From: Macrosoma leucophasiata
Taxonomy: Eukaryota; Arthropoda; Insecta; Lepidoptera; Hedylidae
DNA length: 64,000 bases
Reading direction: 5' to 3'
Assembly (NCBI GenBank): GCA_036365455.1
Contig: JAWQUS010000003.1
Location: 5,848,001 to 5,912,000 of the forward strand
Shown: positions 63,357 to 64,000 of the stretch, one piece after another
How positions within the stretch are numbered: the first letter of the stretch is position 1
Layout of the letters: every line of letters starts with the position of its first letter
Position numbers and translations under genes: made by a program
The notes under the pieces: generated by a model
Database searches by the model: none
What the model saw: the letters and a program-made list of their open reading frames with translations, nothing else
Told to the model about the DNA's origin: nothing

Positions 63357-63608
63357 AATAAACATACAATTTACATGAACCAAGGACAAACACACAAAAA
63401 CCGAAGGTCTAAATGCATATGCGATGCTACCCCGTTAGTAAATTTTGGTTTGCCTCGGTGATTGTCATTTTGGAGCCATACATTGCCATGCCATACCGAA
63501 ACACGATAGTGCTGAATACTATCAAGTAACAGCAGATAGATAGATTAGGTAATACAGGCCTAAGCCTACACCCTCAAGCTCCCAAATTGGTACTGTTACA
63601 CCAGTAGA
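63357..63608 (-). repeat. SB SINE-like repeat, full length, diverged
   Basis: AACATACAATTTACATGAAC, ACCGAAGGTCTAAATGCATA, CGAAACACGATAGTGCTGAA and GCCTACACCCTCAAGCTCC. Confidence 0.7.
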
Positions 63609-64000
63609 TTGTTTCACATAAAATTATAAGACCATATTATAAATATACCTATTTCTATAATGGTTTATTCAGTTTTCATAACATTAGTAGGTATTCTCGA
63701 CGGAGTGCGCGAAGTTTTTTTGTACGATAGAAATATAACGAGATGAAATAAGTTTTATTGCTAGAGAGACCTAGGGAAATTTCTTTGTCCGATTAACCTA
63801 GAAAAGTATAAACATAATAATATAAGTAGTTAGTAACACCAACTATATTTCATTTGCCACCAAGTGTTTTTCTTATATTATTGGGAGTAGAGAAAGTTGA
63901 GGGCGTAGGTATAAGGTTAACGTTTACCTACCATTATTATATCGTCTCTTTCAATAAGAGAGCGTTGCTGATGTAGTTCTATTTTTATCAATTATTATTT
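63609..64000. other. unassigned AT-rich sequence
   Basis: Nothing recognised. Confidence 0.35.

Noticed and set aside
1..64000. CRISPR array, phage or bacterial operon
   Set aside because: No regularly spaced short repeats with unique spacers, no dense coding and no ribosome-binding patterns; the content is eukaryotic repeat DNA throughout.

Overview
The window looks like AT-rich, gene-poor nuclear DNA of an insect, most likely a moth or butterfly. Three things point there: about 20 copies of a short repeat built on the motif TTTTACTGGTGGTAGAGCT, which resembles lepidopteran SINE-like repeats; a mariner transposase; and several insect-type non-LTR retrotransposon tails. No bacterial-style genes, CRISPR arrays or operons were found. 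No host gene could be named. The only host-like coding candidates are two 275-bp, 96% identical exon-like blocks (minus strand, ending at 49,099 and 62,963), both with splice-site consensus.

Layout. 0-2 kb: decayed non-LTR reverse transcriptase. 2.9-4.2 kb: full-length broken mariner. 6-11 kb: SINE copies, an RTE-like LINE 3' end, and a TIR element containing a foldback that itself holds a SINE. 13.6-15.2 kb: a duplicated segment, two palindromic elements and a tRNA-like hairpin retroposon. 15.4-19.1 kb: a LINE with ORF1 and RT but no endonuclease, bracketed by a direct repeat. 22-26.4 kb: nested MITEs, a hAT-type element with clear 8-bp target duplications, and a LINE 3' end. 28-30 kb: a CCA-rich repeat and a second copy of that LINE end. 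31-36.4 kb: SINEs and an internally deleted PIF/Harbinger-like transposon, set in an old local tandem array. 38-46 kb: more tRNA-like hairpin retroposons, MITEs and SINEs. 46-52 kb: several local tandem duplications. 52-64 kb: LINE tails, a foldback with a different retroposon in each arm, a second CCA-rich repeat and the second exon-like copy.

How the parts relate. Most of the sequence is dead or non-autonomous mobile DNA that depends on enzymes encoded elsewhere. Two links can be read directly. A tRNA-headed SINE shares its last ~40 bp with the 3' end of a LINE whose fragments are also present. Three tRNA-like hairpin elements and one copy of that LINE all have 13-bp target duplications. 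Family letters and names used here (SB, SA, ST, SP, H, M1-M5, C, D, F, G, T1) are local labels, not database names. All assignments were made by eye; no alignment or database search was run.
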